27,493 nucleotides of DNA from JBGPYB01 sp041493035 (GCA_041493035.1 JBGPYB010000052.1:1-27493); one strand, 5' to 3'; shown: positions 7,306-15,375, counted from the first letter of the stretch. Numbers and translations: made by a program. Notes: a model not told the origin generated them from the letters alone.

Positions 7306-8382
7306 ATGGAGGGGAGGTCCTGGACGTTACGATCGCTGATCGACGGCGGGAATCGCGCCTGGATCGTGGCCATCGAGACGCTCCCGTTTCGGGTCGGTCG
7401 GCAGCCGGGCCTCGACCTGACCCTGCCGAGCACGTCGGTATCCTCCCAGCATGCGGAGCTCTACGAGGACGGCGGGGAGTTGCGTGTCCGGGATCTGGGC
7501 AGCACCAACGGCACCTACGTGAACCGGCGGCGCGTGGCGGACGACGAGTTGCGGCCCGGCGACGTGCTGCACTTCGCCGATTTCGAGTTCCGCCTCGAGG
7601 CGACCGGGGCAGCGAACCGCGAGACGACGGCGCTGCTCCGCCTGGCGCTCCCCGAGCAGTTCGTGAAGGGGACCAGAGAGCTGGAAGAGCTGGTTCGCGA
7701 CAAGCGGGTCACCGCCCACTTCCAGCCCATCGTGGCCCTGAGCGGCGGCGCCGCGGTGGCCCACGAGGCCTTGGGGCGCGGCGAACATCCGGGCCTGCCC
7801 GTCGGCCCGGAGGCGCTGCTCCACGTCGCGGAGAGCATCGGCCTCTCCGTGACGTTGAGCCAGCTCTTCCGTGAGCGCGCGATCCAGGTGGCCCAAGGCC
7901 AGCCCCGGATTCGCAGCCTGTTCCTCAACACCCACCCGCGGGAGATCGCGCAGCCGGGCCTGACTGAGTCGCTGCAGCGGCTGCGGGAGCTCGCGCCCGA
8001 GCTCACGCTTGCCGTCGAGGTCCACGAGTCCGCCATCGTCGGCTCGGAGAGCATCCGCGAGTTCCGCTCGCGCCTCAGGGACATAGACGTCGACCTGGCC
8101 TACGACGACTTCGGCGCCGGCCAAGCACGGCTGCTCGAGCTCGCCGAGGTGCCTCCCGAATACCTCAAGTTCGACATCCGATTCGTCAGGGGCATCGACG
8201 AGGCGCCGGAGTCGAAACAGCGCTTCGTGCGCTCCCTGGTTTCCGTGGCGCGGGACCTGGGGGCGCACCCGATCGCCGAGGGGGTCGAGACCGCCGCCGA
8301 AGCGCAGACCTGCGACGAGCTTGGTTTCGAGCTCGCGCAGGGCTTCTACTTCTCGCACCCGCTGCCGATCGACCGGATCTAG
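7306..8382 (+). CDS. FHA-EAL protein, predicted phosphothreonine-controlled c-di-GMP phosphodiesterase
   Basis: The 358-residue protein begins with an FHA domain (about 8-100) that has the phosphothreonine-binding residues R32, S47, H49 and N68 (motifs VGRQ, SSQH, GSTNGT). An EAL domain follows (about 137-358). The residues needed for metal binding and catalysis are all there: E154 (HEAL), N208 (FLNTHP), E238 and E241 (VEVHE), D267-D268 (DDFGAG), K288 (LKFD), E325 and E328 (AEGVE) and Q345 (AQGF). It should therefore hydrolyse c-di-GMP to pGpG, with activity or location set by binding a phosphorylated partner. There is no GGDEF domain or membrane segment. The ATG at 7306 lies 45 bases downstream of the kinase gene, and it is the last gene of this plus-strand block, facing the convergent reductase gene 26 bases away. 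Domain calls are secure; the kinase link is inference. Confidence 0.9.
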   Translation: MEGRSWTLRSLIDGGNRAWIVAIETLPFRVGRQPGLDLTLPSTSVSSQHAELYEDGGELRVRDLGSTNGTYVNRRRVADDELRPGDVLHFADFEFRLEATGAANRETTALLRLALPEQFVKGTRELEELVRDKRVTAHFQPIVALSGGAAVAHEALGRGEHPGLPVGPEALLHVAESIGLSVTLSQLFRERAIQVAQGQPRIRSLFLNTHPREIAQPGLTESLQRLRELAPELTLAVEVHESAIVGSESIREFRSRLRDIDVDLAYDDFGAGQARLLELAEVPPEYLKFDIRFVRGIDEAPESKQRFVRSLVSVARDLGAHPIAEGVETAAEAQTCDELGFELAQGFYFSHPLPIDRI

Positions 8383-8408
8383 CCGGCGTCGTCGTCATCG
8401 AGGGAGTG

Positions 8409-9614
8409 CTACGCCCGCAAGAGCTGCCAGACAAACCCCGGATTGAGAGCCGTCCCTGCGGGAACGAAGTCGCCGGCGATGCCGACGAGCTGGTCCGCGA
8501 GGTCCGGGCGTCGAGCCAGCCGCCTCGCGACGGCGTCCCCCAGGGCGGGCCATCCCACGATCGTCTGCATGAGGCGGTTGACCCGGAACTTGTCACGCGT
8601 GGCCTGGTCCCGCGCGCGATCGTACGCTCCGAGGGCCGGCGTCCCACGAGGCTGGAGGGCGCAGTCCGCCGCCGCGGCGGCCATTTCCGCCCCCCGAAGA
8701 GCAAGGGTGACCCCTTCGCCGGTGAACGGATCGTAGAACCCCGCCGCGTCGCCGACGAGAAGCGCGCCGGGCGCCGAAACGCGGCGAGCCTCGAGGGCCA
8801 GGGGCCCGACGGCCCGAGGCGCCTCGACGAGGCGAGCCCCCTCGAGGCGTTCCGCGATCCGCGGCCACCGTTTCCGGAGCTCGCGGCGATAGAAGCCCTC
8901 CAGGTCCCCCGCCGCCGCGCGCAGCAGCGTCGCATCGAGGACGAAGGCCACGTTTCCCAGGTTCGGCGACAGCGGCGCGATGCCGCAGTAGCCGCCACCG
9001 CCCACGTGCATCTCTCCGCGCTCCTCGAGCCCCTGCAGCCCTTCCCAGTAGCCGCGCACGGCGAAACGCCGCAGCGTCCGGTGCTCCCGCAGCAGGCCGA
9101 GGGCGCGGGCCACAACGCTGCGACGCCCCTCGGCTCCCACGACCAGCCGCGCCCCAATGGTCTCAGGACCACGGCGAGTCTCGCACGTCACGCCGAGGGC
9201 CTCGCCGGCGGCGCCCCGAAGGAGGCCCGTCACCCGCGTCTCCTCGCGCACCTCGACACCGGCGTCGCGAGCTGTGGCGAGGAGCGCCGCGTCGAGGCGC
9301 TCGCGGCGAACGGCGAACCCCGGCAACGCGATCCGACGGTAGTCTCCCCGGAACGAGGTCCCGTCGGGAGATGTCAGCGCCATCCCTCGGACGGGAAACG
9401 GCTGCAGTGCACGGACGCGGGCCGTCGCGCCCAGCTCCTCGAGGAGCCTCCAGGCCTCGGGGGACACGCTCTCGCCGCAGACCTTGTCGCGCGGGAAGCG
9501 GGCGGCGTCGGCGAGAACGACGTCGTGGCCTCGTTGCCGCAGGAAGATCGCCGTCGCGGTTCCCGCCGGGCCGCCACCGGCAACGATGATCTCCCGTGTG
9601 CGCGTGTCGCTCAC
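8409..9614 (-). CDS. FAD-dependent oxidoreductase of geranylgeranyl-reductase / hydroxylase type
   Basis: This 401-residue flavoprotein has the Rossmann FAD site GGGPAG near its start, the RFPRDKVCGE segment typical of geranylgeranyl-reductase-like and aromatic hydroxylase-like enzymes, the middle motif VVGAEGRRSVVAR, and the second FAD motif LLVGDAAGFYDPFTGEG. The frame stays open far upstream, but that part only mirrors the methyltransferase gene; the GTG at 9614 overlaps the methyltransferase stop by four bases (GTGA) and starts four residues before the FAD strand, so it is the true start. It is the last of three genes after a type III polyketide synthase and a methyltransferase. By analogy with the Streptomyces srsABC type of alkylresorcinol operon (synthase, methyltransferase, flavoprotein) it may oxidise or reduce the polyketide product. 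Exact reaction and substrate are unknown. Confidence 0.85.
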   Translation of the reverse strand: MSDTRTREIIVAGGGPAGTATAIFLRQRGHDVVLADAARFPRDKVCGESVSPEAWRLLEELGATARVRALQPFPVRGMALTSPDGTSFRGDYRRIALPGFAVRRERLDAALLATARDAGVEVREETRVTGLLRGAAGEALGVTCETRRGPETIGARLVVGAEGRRSVVARALGLLREHRTLRRFAVRGYWEGLQGLEERGEMHVGGGGYCGIAPLSPNLGNVAFVLDATLLRAAAGDLEGFYRRELRKRWPRIAERLEGARLVEAPRAVGPLALEARRVSAPGALLVGDAAGFYDPFTGEGVTLALRGAEMAAAAADCALQPRGTPALGAYDRARDQATRDKFRVNRLMQTIVGWPALGDAVARRLARRPDLADQLVGIAGDFVPAGTALNPGFVWQLLRA

Positions 9615-10285
9615 GCCGTCCTCTCGGCCACCGCCACGAGGCGGTAGGGAAACGAGCGCCGGATCGTGACCTTGGGCATGCCCGCCTCGGCGAACGCGCC
9701 CCGAAGCTCGGCCGGCCGGAATGCGCGCCGGATCGAGAGCAGGCCATCGGCGACGCTCACGGGCGAGCGGAAGAGAAGCGGGAAGGAAACGCGGCCGAAG
9801 AGATAGGGGACGAGGGCGCGGTGCAGATCGTTGACGACCAGGGCGCGGCGGGCGAGGGCAAAAAGAGACGCCAGGAGCGGTGCGACCTCCGGCGCGTCGA
9901 AGTGGTGGAGAAAGAGCGACGCCGTCACCACGTCGAAAGAACGAGGCTTGAAGGGAAGGCGACGCACGTCTCCCAAGACCCGCTCGATCCCCGACGGCGT
10001 CTGTTGCAGATGGACCAGCTTGATGTCGAGCCCCACCGCGAGCAACCGATTGCCGATGTCCGTCCGGAGGAGGTGGGGAAGGTCGGCAGACCCGCAACCG
10101 ACGTCCAACAGCCTCGGCCGCTCCGGCCCGGACAGAAGCGGAGTCACCGCGCGGCGCAGCGAGCGCCGCCCCCCCAGCCACCTGTTCACGAAGCGCAGGT
10201 CGCCGAGGCTTCGAATGGCCTCGTGTTCGGGGACGCCCTCGTCGAGACGCTCCTGCTCGGTGGCCCGGGCGCTCAGGTTCGGCAT
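9611..10285 (-). CDS. SAM-dependent class I methyltransferase
   Basis: This 224-residue protein has the class I methyltransferase fold signatures: motif I LLDVGCGSAD (D61 to G65), an acidic residue at the end of strand 2 (D87 in GLDIKL), LGDVRRLPF with D106, and the post-motif FDVVTASLFLHHF. It would transfer a methyl group from S-adenosylmethionine to an acceptor. Its ATG (10285) directly abuts the stop of the polyketide synthase gene (TGA then ATG), and its own stop overlaps the GTG of the reductase gene, so the three are translationally coupled. An O-methyltransferase acting on the polyketide phenol is the natural guess. The family call is strong; the substrate is inferred from context. 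Confidence 0.86.
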   Translation of the reverse strand: MPNLSARATEQERLDEGVPEHEAIRSLGDLRFVNRWLGGRRSLRRAVTPLLSGPERPRLLDVGCGSADLPHLLRTDIGNRLLAVGLDIKLVHLQQTPSGIERVLGDVRRLPFKPRSFDVVTASLFLHHFDAPEVAPLLASLFALARRALVVNDLHRALVPYLFGRVSFPLLFRSPVSVADGLLSIRRAFRPAELRGAFAEAGMPKVTIRRSFPYRLVAVAERTA

Positions 10286-11356
10286 TCAGCAGAACTCTAG
10301 GAGCGCAAACTCCGCGCCGAACCCCGGCCCGAAAGCGCCTAGAAGCCCCTTCTCGCCAGAGCGAACACCGCCCCGCCGGAGCATCTCGTCGAGGACGAAA
10401 AGGACCGTCACCGAGCTCATGTTCCCGTGCTCGGCCAGAACCGCTTCCGTCGGAGCGAGGTCGCCCGGGCCGAGCCCGAGGCGCTGCGCCATCACCTCGA
10501 TGATCTTGCGCCCACCCGGGTGCAGGATCCACCGGCTGATATCTGGGCACGTCAGCCCCCTGGGCTCGAGAAACGCGTCTACGCCCTTCTTGACCTCGCG
10601 TTCCACGAAGGGCGCCAACTCCCGGTCCAGGATGATCTGAAGCCCCTGGTTCCGAAGGCGGAACCCCATGAGGTGCGTGGTGCTCGGGAAGAAGAAGCTG
10701 TCGGCGTCGACGATCCGCGCCAGCCCCGCGCCGCAGGCACGAGGATGATCCGCACCGACGAGGACCGCAGCCGCTCCTCCGTCACCGAAGATCGCGGACG
10801 AAACGACGTTCGTCGCGGATCGGTCCCAGCGCTGAAAGGTCAGGCTCGATAACTCCACGGCCAGCACCAGTGCCGCCCGGTCCGGATGCGCGGCGAGATG
10901 GTCGGCTGCCCGCGCAAGGCCCACGACTCCGCCGGCACAGCCGCTTTCGGTGATCGGCAGCCGAACCAGGCGAGGGCCCATGCCGAGTGCGTCCGCCACG
11001 TAGGCGTCGAGGGCAGGGATCATGAACCCGGTGCAGGAGACGCTGACGATCAGGCCGACGTCCTTCGGTGCCAGGCCCGCGGCATCGAGGGCCCGCCGCG
11101 CCAGATCCACGGCGGCCTCGCGAGCCTTCTCGCCATACCGGTCGTTCTGCATCTCGAAGTCTCCCGGGAAGAAGACCTCTTCGATGGGGACGACGCTGGC
11201 CCGCGAGGCGACACCGGCGGCTGCGTAAACGGGCAGTAGCCGCATCGCGTTGGGATCGTCGCTCTCCGCCAGCCACTCGCGGACCCACCGCGTGACGGTC
11301 TCCTGGTCGTAGCGGTACGGGGGAACGAAACGCTCGACCGAGAGCACGGTGGCCAT
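10286..11356 (-). CDS. Type III polyketide synthase (chalcone/stilbene synthase family)
   Basis: The homodimeric ketosynthase class condenses malonyl-CoA units onto an acyl-CoA starter to give pyrones or resorcinols. With the ATG at 11356 the protein has 356 residues and the catalytic triad is visible: C108 in VSVSCTGFMIP, H279 in ILHPGGRK and N312 in EHGNMSSVTV. Thiolase-fold signatures SGCAGG and FGDGGAAAVLVG are present. A GTG at 11374 would add six residues; neither start has a good Shine-Dalgarno sequence, and ATG is preferred because it puts the first strand (VLSVERFVPP) at the normal distance. It follows ssb by 33 bases and is coupled to the methyltransferase and reductase downstream. 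The starter is unknown; lipid-derived alkylresorcinols or alkylpyrones are the commonest products of such bacterial clusters. Confidence 0.93.
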   Translation of the reverse strand: MATVLSVERFVPPYRYDQETVTRWVREWLAESDDPNAMRLLPVYAAAGVASRASVVPIEEVFFPGDFEMQNDRYGEKAREAAVDLARRALDAAGLAPKDVGLIVSVSCTGFMIPALDAYVADALGMGPRLVRLPITESGCAGGVVGLARAADHLAAHPDRAALVLAVELSSLTFQRWDRSATNVVSSAIFGDGGAAAVLVGADHPRACGAGLARIVDADSFFFPSTTHLMGFRLRNQGLQIILDRELAPFVEREVKKGVDAFLEPRGLTCPDISRWILHPGGRKIIEVMAQRLGLGPGDLAPTEAVLAEHGNMSSVTVLFVLDEMLRRGGVRSGEKGLLGAFGPGFGAEFALLEFC

Positions 11357-11389
11357 CGGCGAGCGGAGGCTCACGCCGGCAGGCCGCTT

Positions 11390-11845
11390 CTAGAACGGAA
11401 CGTCGTCGTCAGAGACGTGGAAGTCGTCGGAAGGAGGACCGTCCTTGGGAGGGCCTTCCTTCGGTTCGCTCGGACCGCTGCTGGTCCGTCCGCCGCCCTC
11501 GCCTCGGCCGCCCAGAAGGACCAGCCGCGAGTTCGGGCCGCTTACGCGGATCTTGGTCATGTACTTCTTGTTCCCGTCCTTGTCGGTCCACTCGTCATAT
11601 CGGATGCTTCCCTCAAGGTAGACCTGCTTCCCCTTGGAGCAGTAATCCCGCACAACCTGGGCGGTCTTCCCGAAGACCTCCACCCGATGCCACTCGGTGC
11701 GCTCCTGCTTCTGGCCGCTCTTGTCGGTCCAGTTCTCGCTGGTGGCCAGGGAGAAGTTCGCGATCGGCTCGCCCCCCTGGGTGTACCGGATTTCGGGATC
11801 CTTGCCGAGGTTCCCGATGAGGACGACTTTGTTCACGCTGGCCAT
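11390..11845 (-). CDS. ssb: Single-stranded DNA-binding protein
   Basis: The 151-residue protein starts with the OB-fold of bacterial SSB (VNKVVLIGNLGKDPEIRYT; TEWHRVEVFGKTAQ; KGKQVYLEGSIRY), followed by a Gly/Pro-rich linker and the acidic tail DDDVPF that recruits replication and repair enzymes. It coats single-stranded DNA as a tetramer. The ATG at 11845 is preceded by a strong Shine-Dalgarno sequence (GAGGAGG). It lies 10 bases after the cpoB stop and 33 bases before the polyketide synthase start. The position inside a cell-envelope operon is unusual; ssb is commonly found with rpsF/rpsR or uvrA. It may be a second paralogue, which cannot be checked here. Confidence 0.95.
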   Translation of the reverse strand: MASVNKVVLIGNLGKDPEIRYTQGGEPIANFSLATSENWTDKSGQKQERTEWHRVEVFGKTAQVVRDYCSKGKQVYLEGSIRYDEWTDKDGNKKYMTKIRVSGPNSRLVLLGGRGEGGGRTSSGPSEPKEGPPKDGPPSDDFHVSDDDVPF

Positions 11846-11855
11846 GGTGCCTCCT

Positions 11856-12656
11856 CTAGGGGTTGAGCTTCTCGCGGGCCTTCCGCCCGGCGTCGGAGTT
11901 GGGGTAGTGCTCGGCCACGTATCGGTACTCGATGAGGGCCTGGCTGCGCCGCCCGAGCCGCTCGAGAGCGAGCCCCTTCTTGAATCGGCCGTCAGGGAGC
12001 TTGTCGCTCGACGGGAAATCCCGGATCAGGGTGTTCCAGGCCTCGATGGCTTCGGCATACTTCTGCTTGCCGTAAAGGCATTCGCCGATCCAGTACTGCG
12101 CGTTGTCCGAGAAGTCGGTGCTCGGATAGGTCCGCAGATACTCCTGGAAGCCCTGAATCGCAACGTCGTAGTTTCCGCGGGCGTAGTCTGCGTAGGCTTG
12201 GCTGTACAGCTCCCGCGGCGCCGGCGGTGTTCCCGCCACGGCCGAGCTGGGTGCCGTCGTGGGGGGCTGAGAGCCCGGGGGCAGTGCCCCGCCCGAACCG
12301 ACGGGCGCGGCGCCGAAGCTGGGAATCGGCGCCGCGGCGGCGCCCGCTCCGGACTGGAGCCGTTCGTTCAGCTCGCCGAGGCGCTCGCTCATTTCTTTCA
12401 AGCTGAGCTGCATCTGCTCGTCCTGCACACGGCGGTCCTGCATCGCCTTCTGATACGCAGCGGTCTGTGCGGCGAGCTGCTCGTTGAGCCTCTTCAGCTC
12501 CTTCTGGTTGTCTTCGGCCAGCCTCTGAAGGTCGCTGACCTGGGTCTGGAGAGTCGAGACCTGGACCTGGAGATGCTCCAGCTCTCGACTGGCGGCTCCG
12601 GCGTGGCTTGCGAAGGCAACGAGGAACAGCGCGGCGGTGGGGAGTCGACGATTCAC
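11856..12656 (-). CDS. cpoB: Tol-Pal coordination protein CpoB (YbgF)
   Basis: This periplasmic protein links the Tol-Pal system to peptidoglycan synthesis during division. With the GTG at 12656 it has 266 residues, close to E. coli CpoB (263). It has a signal peptide (residues 1 to about 21, ending SHAGA), a coiled-coil N-terminal region rich in Q and L heptads (about 25-105), a Pro/Ala/Gly linker, and a C-terminal TPR domain (about 150-266) containing the family motif DNAQYWIGECLYGKQKYAEAI. The GTG is supported by GGAGG seven bases upstream and by the signal peptide; an upstream extension of the frame lacks coding character. It follows pal by 67 bases and precedes ssb by 10. Confidence 0.92.
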   Translation of the reverse strand: MNRRLPTAALFLVAFASHAGAASRELEHLQVQVSTLQTQVSDLQRLAEDNQKELKRLNEQLAAQTAAYQKAMQDRRVQDEQMQLSLKEMSERLGELNERLQSGAGAAAAPIPSFGAAPVGSGGALPPGSQPPTTAPSSAVAGTPPAPRELYSQAYADYARGNYDVAIQGFQEYLRTYPSTDFSDNAQYWIGECLYGKQKYAEAIEAWNTLIRDFPSSDKLPDGRFKKGLALERLGRRSQALIEYRYVAEHYPNSDAGRKAREKLNP

Positions 12657-12723
12657 GGGGACCTCCGGGCAGACATGCGCCGTAAAGGCGTCATCATATA
12701 ACGCGAGGCGGCGGGCCTGGGTC

Positions 12724-13281
12724 CTATTGCAGCACGGCGAAGTGGGCCCGCCGGTTTCGCGCGTGGGCTTCTTCCGTGTGTCCCGTCTCGAGGGGGCGCT
12801 CCTTGCCGTACGAGACCGACGCGAGACGGCTCGCGGGAACACCGCGGCTCACCAGATAGTCCCGGGCGACCTGAGCGCGCCGATCCCCCAGGGCCAGGTT
12901 GTAGTCGACCGTCCCGCGCTCGTCGCAGTGCCCTTCCACGCGCACGTGGATGGTGGGATGGGCCTGGATCCACTGGGCGTGCCGGTCCATTGTGGCCTTG
13001 GCCTCGTCGCTGAGCGCCGTTTCGTCGTAGGCGAAGCGAACATCGGCCAGGGGTCCTCCTTCGCCGTTCGCGTCCGAGAGCATGTCGCGGCCCACGGCGC
13101 CCGAGCCGTTCAGGGCGCGGAGATCGTCGCCGTTGGCGTTGGCGTCGAGGGGAGCCGTAGTGGGCCGTGGAGTCGCCGCTGGGCGGGCCGTCGTCACGGC
13201 CGGCGGCCGCTTGTGGCCGCAGCCGGCGAGGGCCACGAGAGCGAGAACCACGGGTAGAGCGAGCTTCGATCGTGTCATCAT
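12724..13281 (-). CDS. pal: Peptidoglycan-associated lipoprotein Pal
   Basis: This outer-membrane lipoprotein binds peptidoglycan and TolB and helps pull the outer membrane inward at division. The protein (185 residues from the ATG at 13281; a second ATG follows at once at 13278) begins with a lipoprotein signal and lipobox LAGC (C21). A low-complexity Ala/Thr/Pro linker leads to an OmpA-like C-terminal domain with VRFAYDETALS, VEGHCDERGTVDYNLALG and DRRAQ, including the Asp and Arg that grip diaminopimelate. GGAGG sits just before the ATG pair. It starts 14 bases after the tolB stop and precedes cpoB in the classical order. Upstream in-frame GTG codons are rejected since they would put residues before the lipoprotein signal. 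Confidence 0.95.
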   Translation of the reverse strand: MMTRSKLALPVVLALVALAGCGHKRPPAVTTARPAATPRPTTAPLDANANGDDLRALNGSGAVGRDMLSDANGEGGPLADVRFAYDETALSDEAKATMDRHAQWIQAHPTIHVRVEGHCDERGTVDYNLALGDRRAQVARDYLVSRGVPASRLASVSYGKERPLETGHTEEAHARNRRAHFAVLQ

Positions 13282-13295
13282 GCCTCCGAATCGCG

Positions 13296-14666
13296 TCACG
13301 GGCCCCAATCAGGCTGGGAGTTGTTCCCCGGACCGGTGGCGAGGGTCTGGACCTCGGCTCCCATCCGATCCGATATCGTGATCTGCCAGTTCTGCCCCCG
13401 GCTGCAGCCGAACACCAGATGGCGGCCGTTGGGGGCCCAGGAAGGATACTCACAGCTCCCGCGCCCCTGGGTGATCTGTCGCACCTGCCGGGTGGCAAGG
13501 TCCACGACTGCCACCTCGAAGCCGGCGTCGAGGCGCGAGGTGTACGCGATCTCGCTGAACTGCTTCGAGGGGTTCCACGCAGGCGCATCGTTGTAGTTGC
13601 CGACGGTGCTGAGACGGCGGACGTTCAGTCCTTCCGTGTCCATCAGCCAGATCTGCGGCGATCCGCTGCGGTTCGATGTGAAGGCGATCTCCTGGCCGGT
13701 GGGGCTCCAGCAGGGAGCGGTGTCGGAGCCCGGGCTGCTCGTGAGCCGCCGCGCTTCCGTGCCGTCGGCGTTCGCGACCCAGATCTCCATGTTGCCGCTC
13801 TTGTTGCTGGCGTAGGCAAGGCGCTTGCCGTCGGGGCTCCAGGAGGGCGCAAAGGCCTGGCCCGCCTTTCCGGCCGTCAGGTTGGCGCTCTTCCCTTCGA
13901 AGATGGATGCGATGAAGACCTCCGGCGAGCCCGTGCGGTACGACACGTAGGCCAGCGACCGGCCGTCGGAGCTCCAGGCCGGCAGGATGTTCAGCGACCT
14001 GTTCACCGTCACCTGGCGCGGGTTGAAGCCGTCGTAGTCGACGATGTACAGCTCCTTCGACCGCTTCTCCTTGGTGGCATCCCGATCCGAGGTGAAGGCG
14101 ATCTTGGTGCGCGCCACGCCGCGGTTCTGCGTGAGCGCCACGATGTCGTCGGAGGCCTGATGGGCGATGATCCGCGGGTTGTCGGCCTTGGCGGAGTAGC
14201 TCTTGCGCAGCGGGTTCTGCCCGGAGTCGACGAAGTAGACCTTCGTTTCGACCACGACGTCCCCGCCCGTCGCTTCGGCCCGCGTGACGACGAGAACCTT
14301 CGCGCCGATGGACTTCCAGTCCTCGAAGTTGGGGGAATCGGGGTTCATGGGCGGAATCGCCGCGAAGAGGCTCTCCGGGACGAACTGGAAGAAGCCCTCG
14401 AACTTGAGGTCCGCCCGAAGGACTTGGGTGACCACCCGGCACGCGTCGCGGCTCGCGTCGTCCCCTCTCTTGGGAATGCAGTCGGGAATCGCCATCCGTT
14501 GGTCGCCGCCTCCGATGACGATCTCGGCCGGAGCGCCGGGCGTCGTCGGCTGTTGGGCCGAGCCCACACGCGTCCACGCCAGCGCCGTCGCCGCGATCGC
14601 GGCCAGCGTCAGCGTGAACCTACGACGTCGGCTTGAAGAGGGCCTGGATGGGATATCGATCTGCAT
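13296..14666 (-). CDS. tolB: Tol-Pal periplasmic beta-propeller TolB
   Basis: TolB is a periplasmic protein that shuttles between TolA and Pal. The 456-residue product has an N-terminal signal (RRRRFTLTLAAIAA core, cleavage probably after GSA near residue 37), the TolB N-terminal domain with VLRADLKFEGFFQF, and a C-terminal beta-propeller shown by repeated WSPDG/WSPTG/WAPNG motifs (for example PSWSPDGKRLAYAS). Its ATG at 14666 overlaps the end of the tolA-like gene by 47 bases; no Shine-Dalgarno sequence is visible there, so a slightly later non-ATG start cannot be excluded, but the signal peptide requires a start close to this one. It is followed by pal. Confidence 0.94.
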   Translation of the reverse strand: MQIDIPSRPSSSRRRRFTLTLAAIAATALAWTRVGSAQQPTTPGAPAEIVIGGGDQRMAIPDCIPKRGDDASRDACRVVTQVLRADLKFEGFFQFVPESLFAAIPPMNPDSPNFEDWKSIGAKVLVVTRAEATGGDVVVETKVYFVDSGQNPLRKSYSAKADNPRIIAHQASDDIVALTQNRGVARTKIAFTSDRDATKEKRSKELYIVDYDGFNPRQVTVNRSLNILPAWSSDGRSLAYVSYRTGSPEVFIASIFEGKSANLTAGKAGQAFAPSWSPDGKRLAYASNKSGNMEIWVANADGTEARRLTSSPGSDTAPCWSPTGQEIAFTSNRSGSPQIWLMDTEGLNVRRLSTVGNYNDAPAWNPSKQFSEIAYTSRLDAGFEVAVVDLATRQVRQITQGRGSCEYPSWAPNGRHLVFGCSRGQNWQITISDRMGAEVQTLATGPGNNSQPDWGP

Positions 14667-15375
14667 AGTTTGGGGGGAGCGCCCTAAAAGGAGCTGCCGA
14701 CTCGATCGCGCGCCACGCGGCCATGTCTACCGCAGAGACGCCGCTCGTCTGAACAATGCCGATGTCGGTCACGGATCCATCGGCAAGAATGGTGAACTTC
14801 ATGGTCACGGACGGAGAGCCTGAGGCCCGCATCTGCTGCGCCCAGAGCATCCAGATCTTCCGCTGCACGCCGGCCAGATACCAGTCGCCCCCGACGTCGG
14901 TGCCACCCGGGACGCCGGGACCCGCCGGCGCGAACTCCAGGCCCGGTGTTTGCGTCGATGTCCCGGTTCCGCCCGCTGTTCCGCCGGAACGGGGCTCCGG
15001 GCTTTTTTCGGGCTTCGTTTTCGTCTTCTTCGCGTCGGGCTCGGGCAGGCCCTTGCGCTTTTCTTCCTTCGGTGGCTTCTGGACTTTGGGTGGAGGCTCG
15101 ACTTTGGGCGGTGTGACGTCCGGCTTCGCCGGCTCCAGTTGCGGCGACGCGGGTGCCGGCTCCTGAGCGGTGAGGGAGCCTTGCCCTCCCCTCGGAAGCG
15201 GGACCATGAACCCCGACTGCACCTGGAGGATCGGCTCGTGAGGGCCGAAGAGCGCAAAGAGAATCGTCCCGCCCAAGAGCAACGCGTGCCCCCCGACCGA
15301 GAGGATCAGACCTCCAGGAAGTCCCTGGTCCATCTCCTCGCGCTCGATGATCACGCGGTCGACGGCGTCGTTCAT
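14620..15375 (-). CDS. TolA/TonB-like energy-transducing protein
   Basis: This 251-residue protein has one N-terminal membrane helix (about 21-43), a long Pro/Lys/Glu-rich periplasmic stretch (about 65-130, with PKVEPPPKVQKPPKE) and a C-terminal TonB/TolA-type domain (about 165-251, VTMKFTILADGSVTDIGIVQTSG). It would transmit proton-motive force from TolQ/TolR to TolB and Pal. It is shorter than E. coli TolA (421 residues) and the periplasmic arm is TonB-like instead of the long TolA helix, so it stands in TolA's place but could be called TonB by domain search. Its ATG overlaps the tolR stop by four bases (15372-15375) and its end overlaps tolB. Confidence 0.88.
   Translation of the reverse strand: MNDAVDRVIIEREEMDQGLPGGLILSVGGHALLLGGTILFALFGPHEPILQVQSGFMVPLPRGGQGSLTAQEPAPASPQLEPAKPDVTPPKVEPPPKVQKPPKEEKRKGLPEPDAKKTKTKPEKSPEPRSGGTAGGTGTSTQTPGLEFAPAGPGVPGGTDVGGDWYLAGVQRKIWMLWAQQMRASGSPSVTMKFTILADGSVTDIGIVQTSGVSAVDMAAWRAIESAAPFRALPPNYADRYPIQALFKPTS

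Noticed and set aside
8186..9172. Arg/Ser-rich open frame overlapping FHA-EAL and reductase genes
   Set aside because: It is a frame-shifted shadow of the reductase that also overlaps the opposite-strand EAL gene; no domain is visible.
9615..10550. Upstream extension of the reductase frame (to 713 residues)
   Set aside because: The extra residues run antisense-free through the methyltransferase gene in another frame and are Arg/Pro-rich without domain character; GTG at 9614 with GTGA overlap explains the start.
11697..12701. Plus-strand open frame across ssb and cpoB
   Set aside because: It is antisense to two well-supported genes and has no motif or ribosome-binding site.
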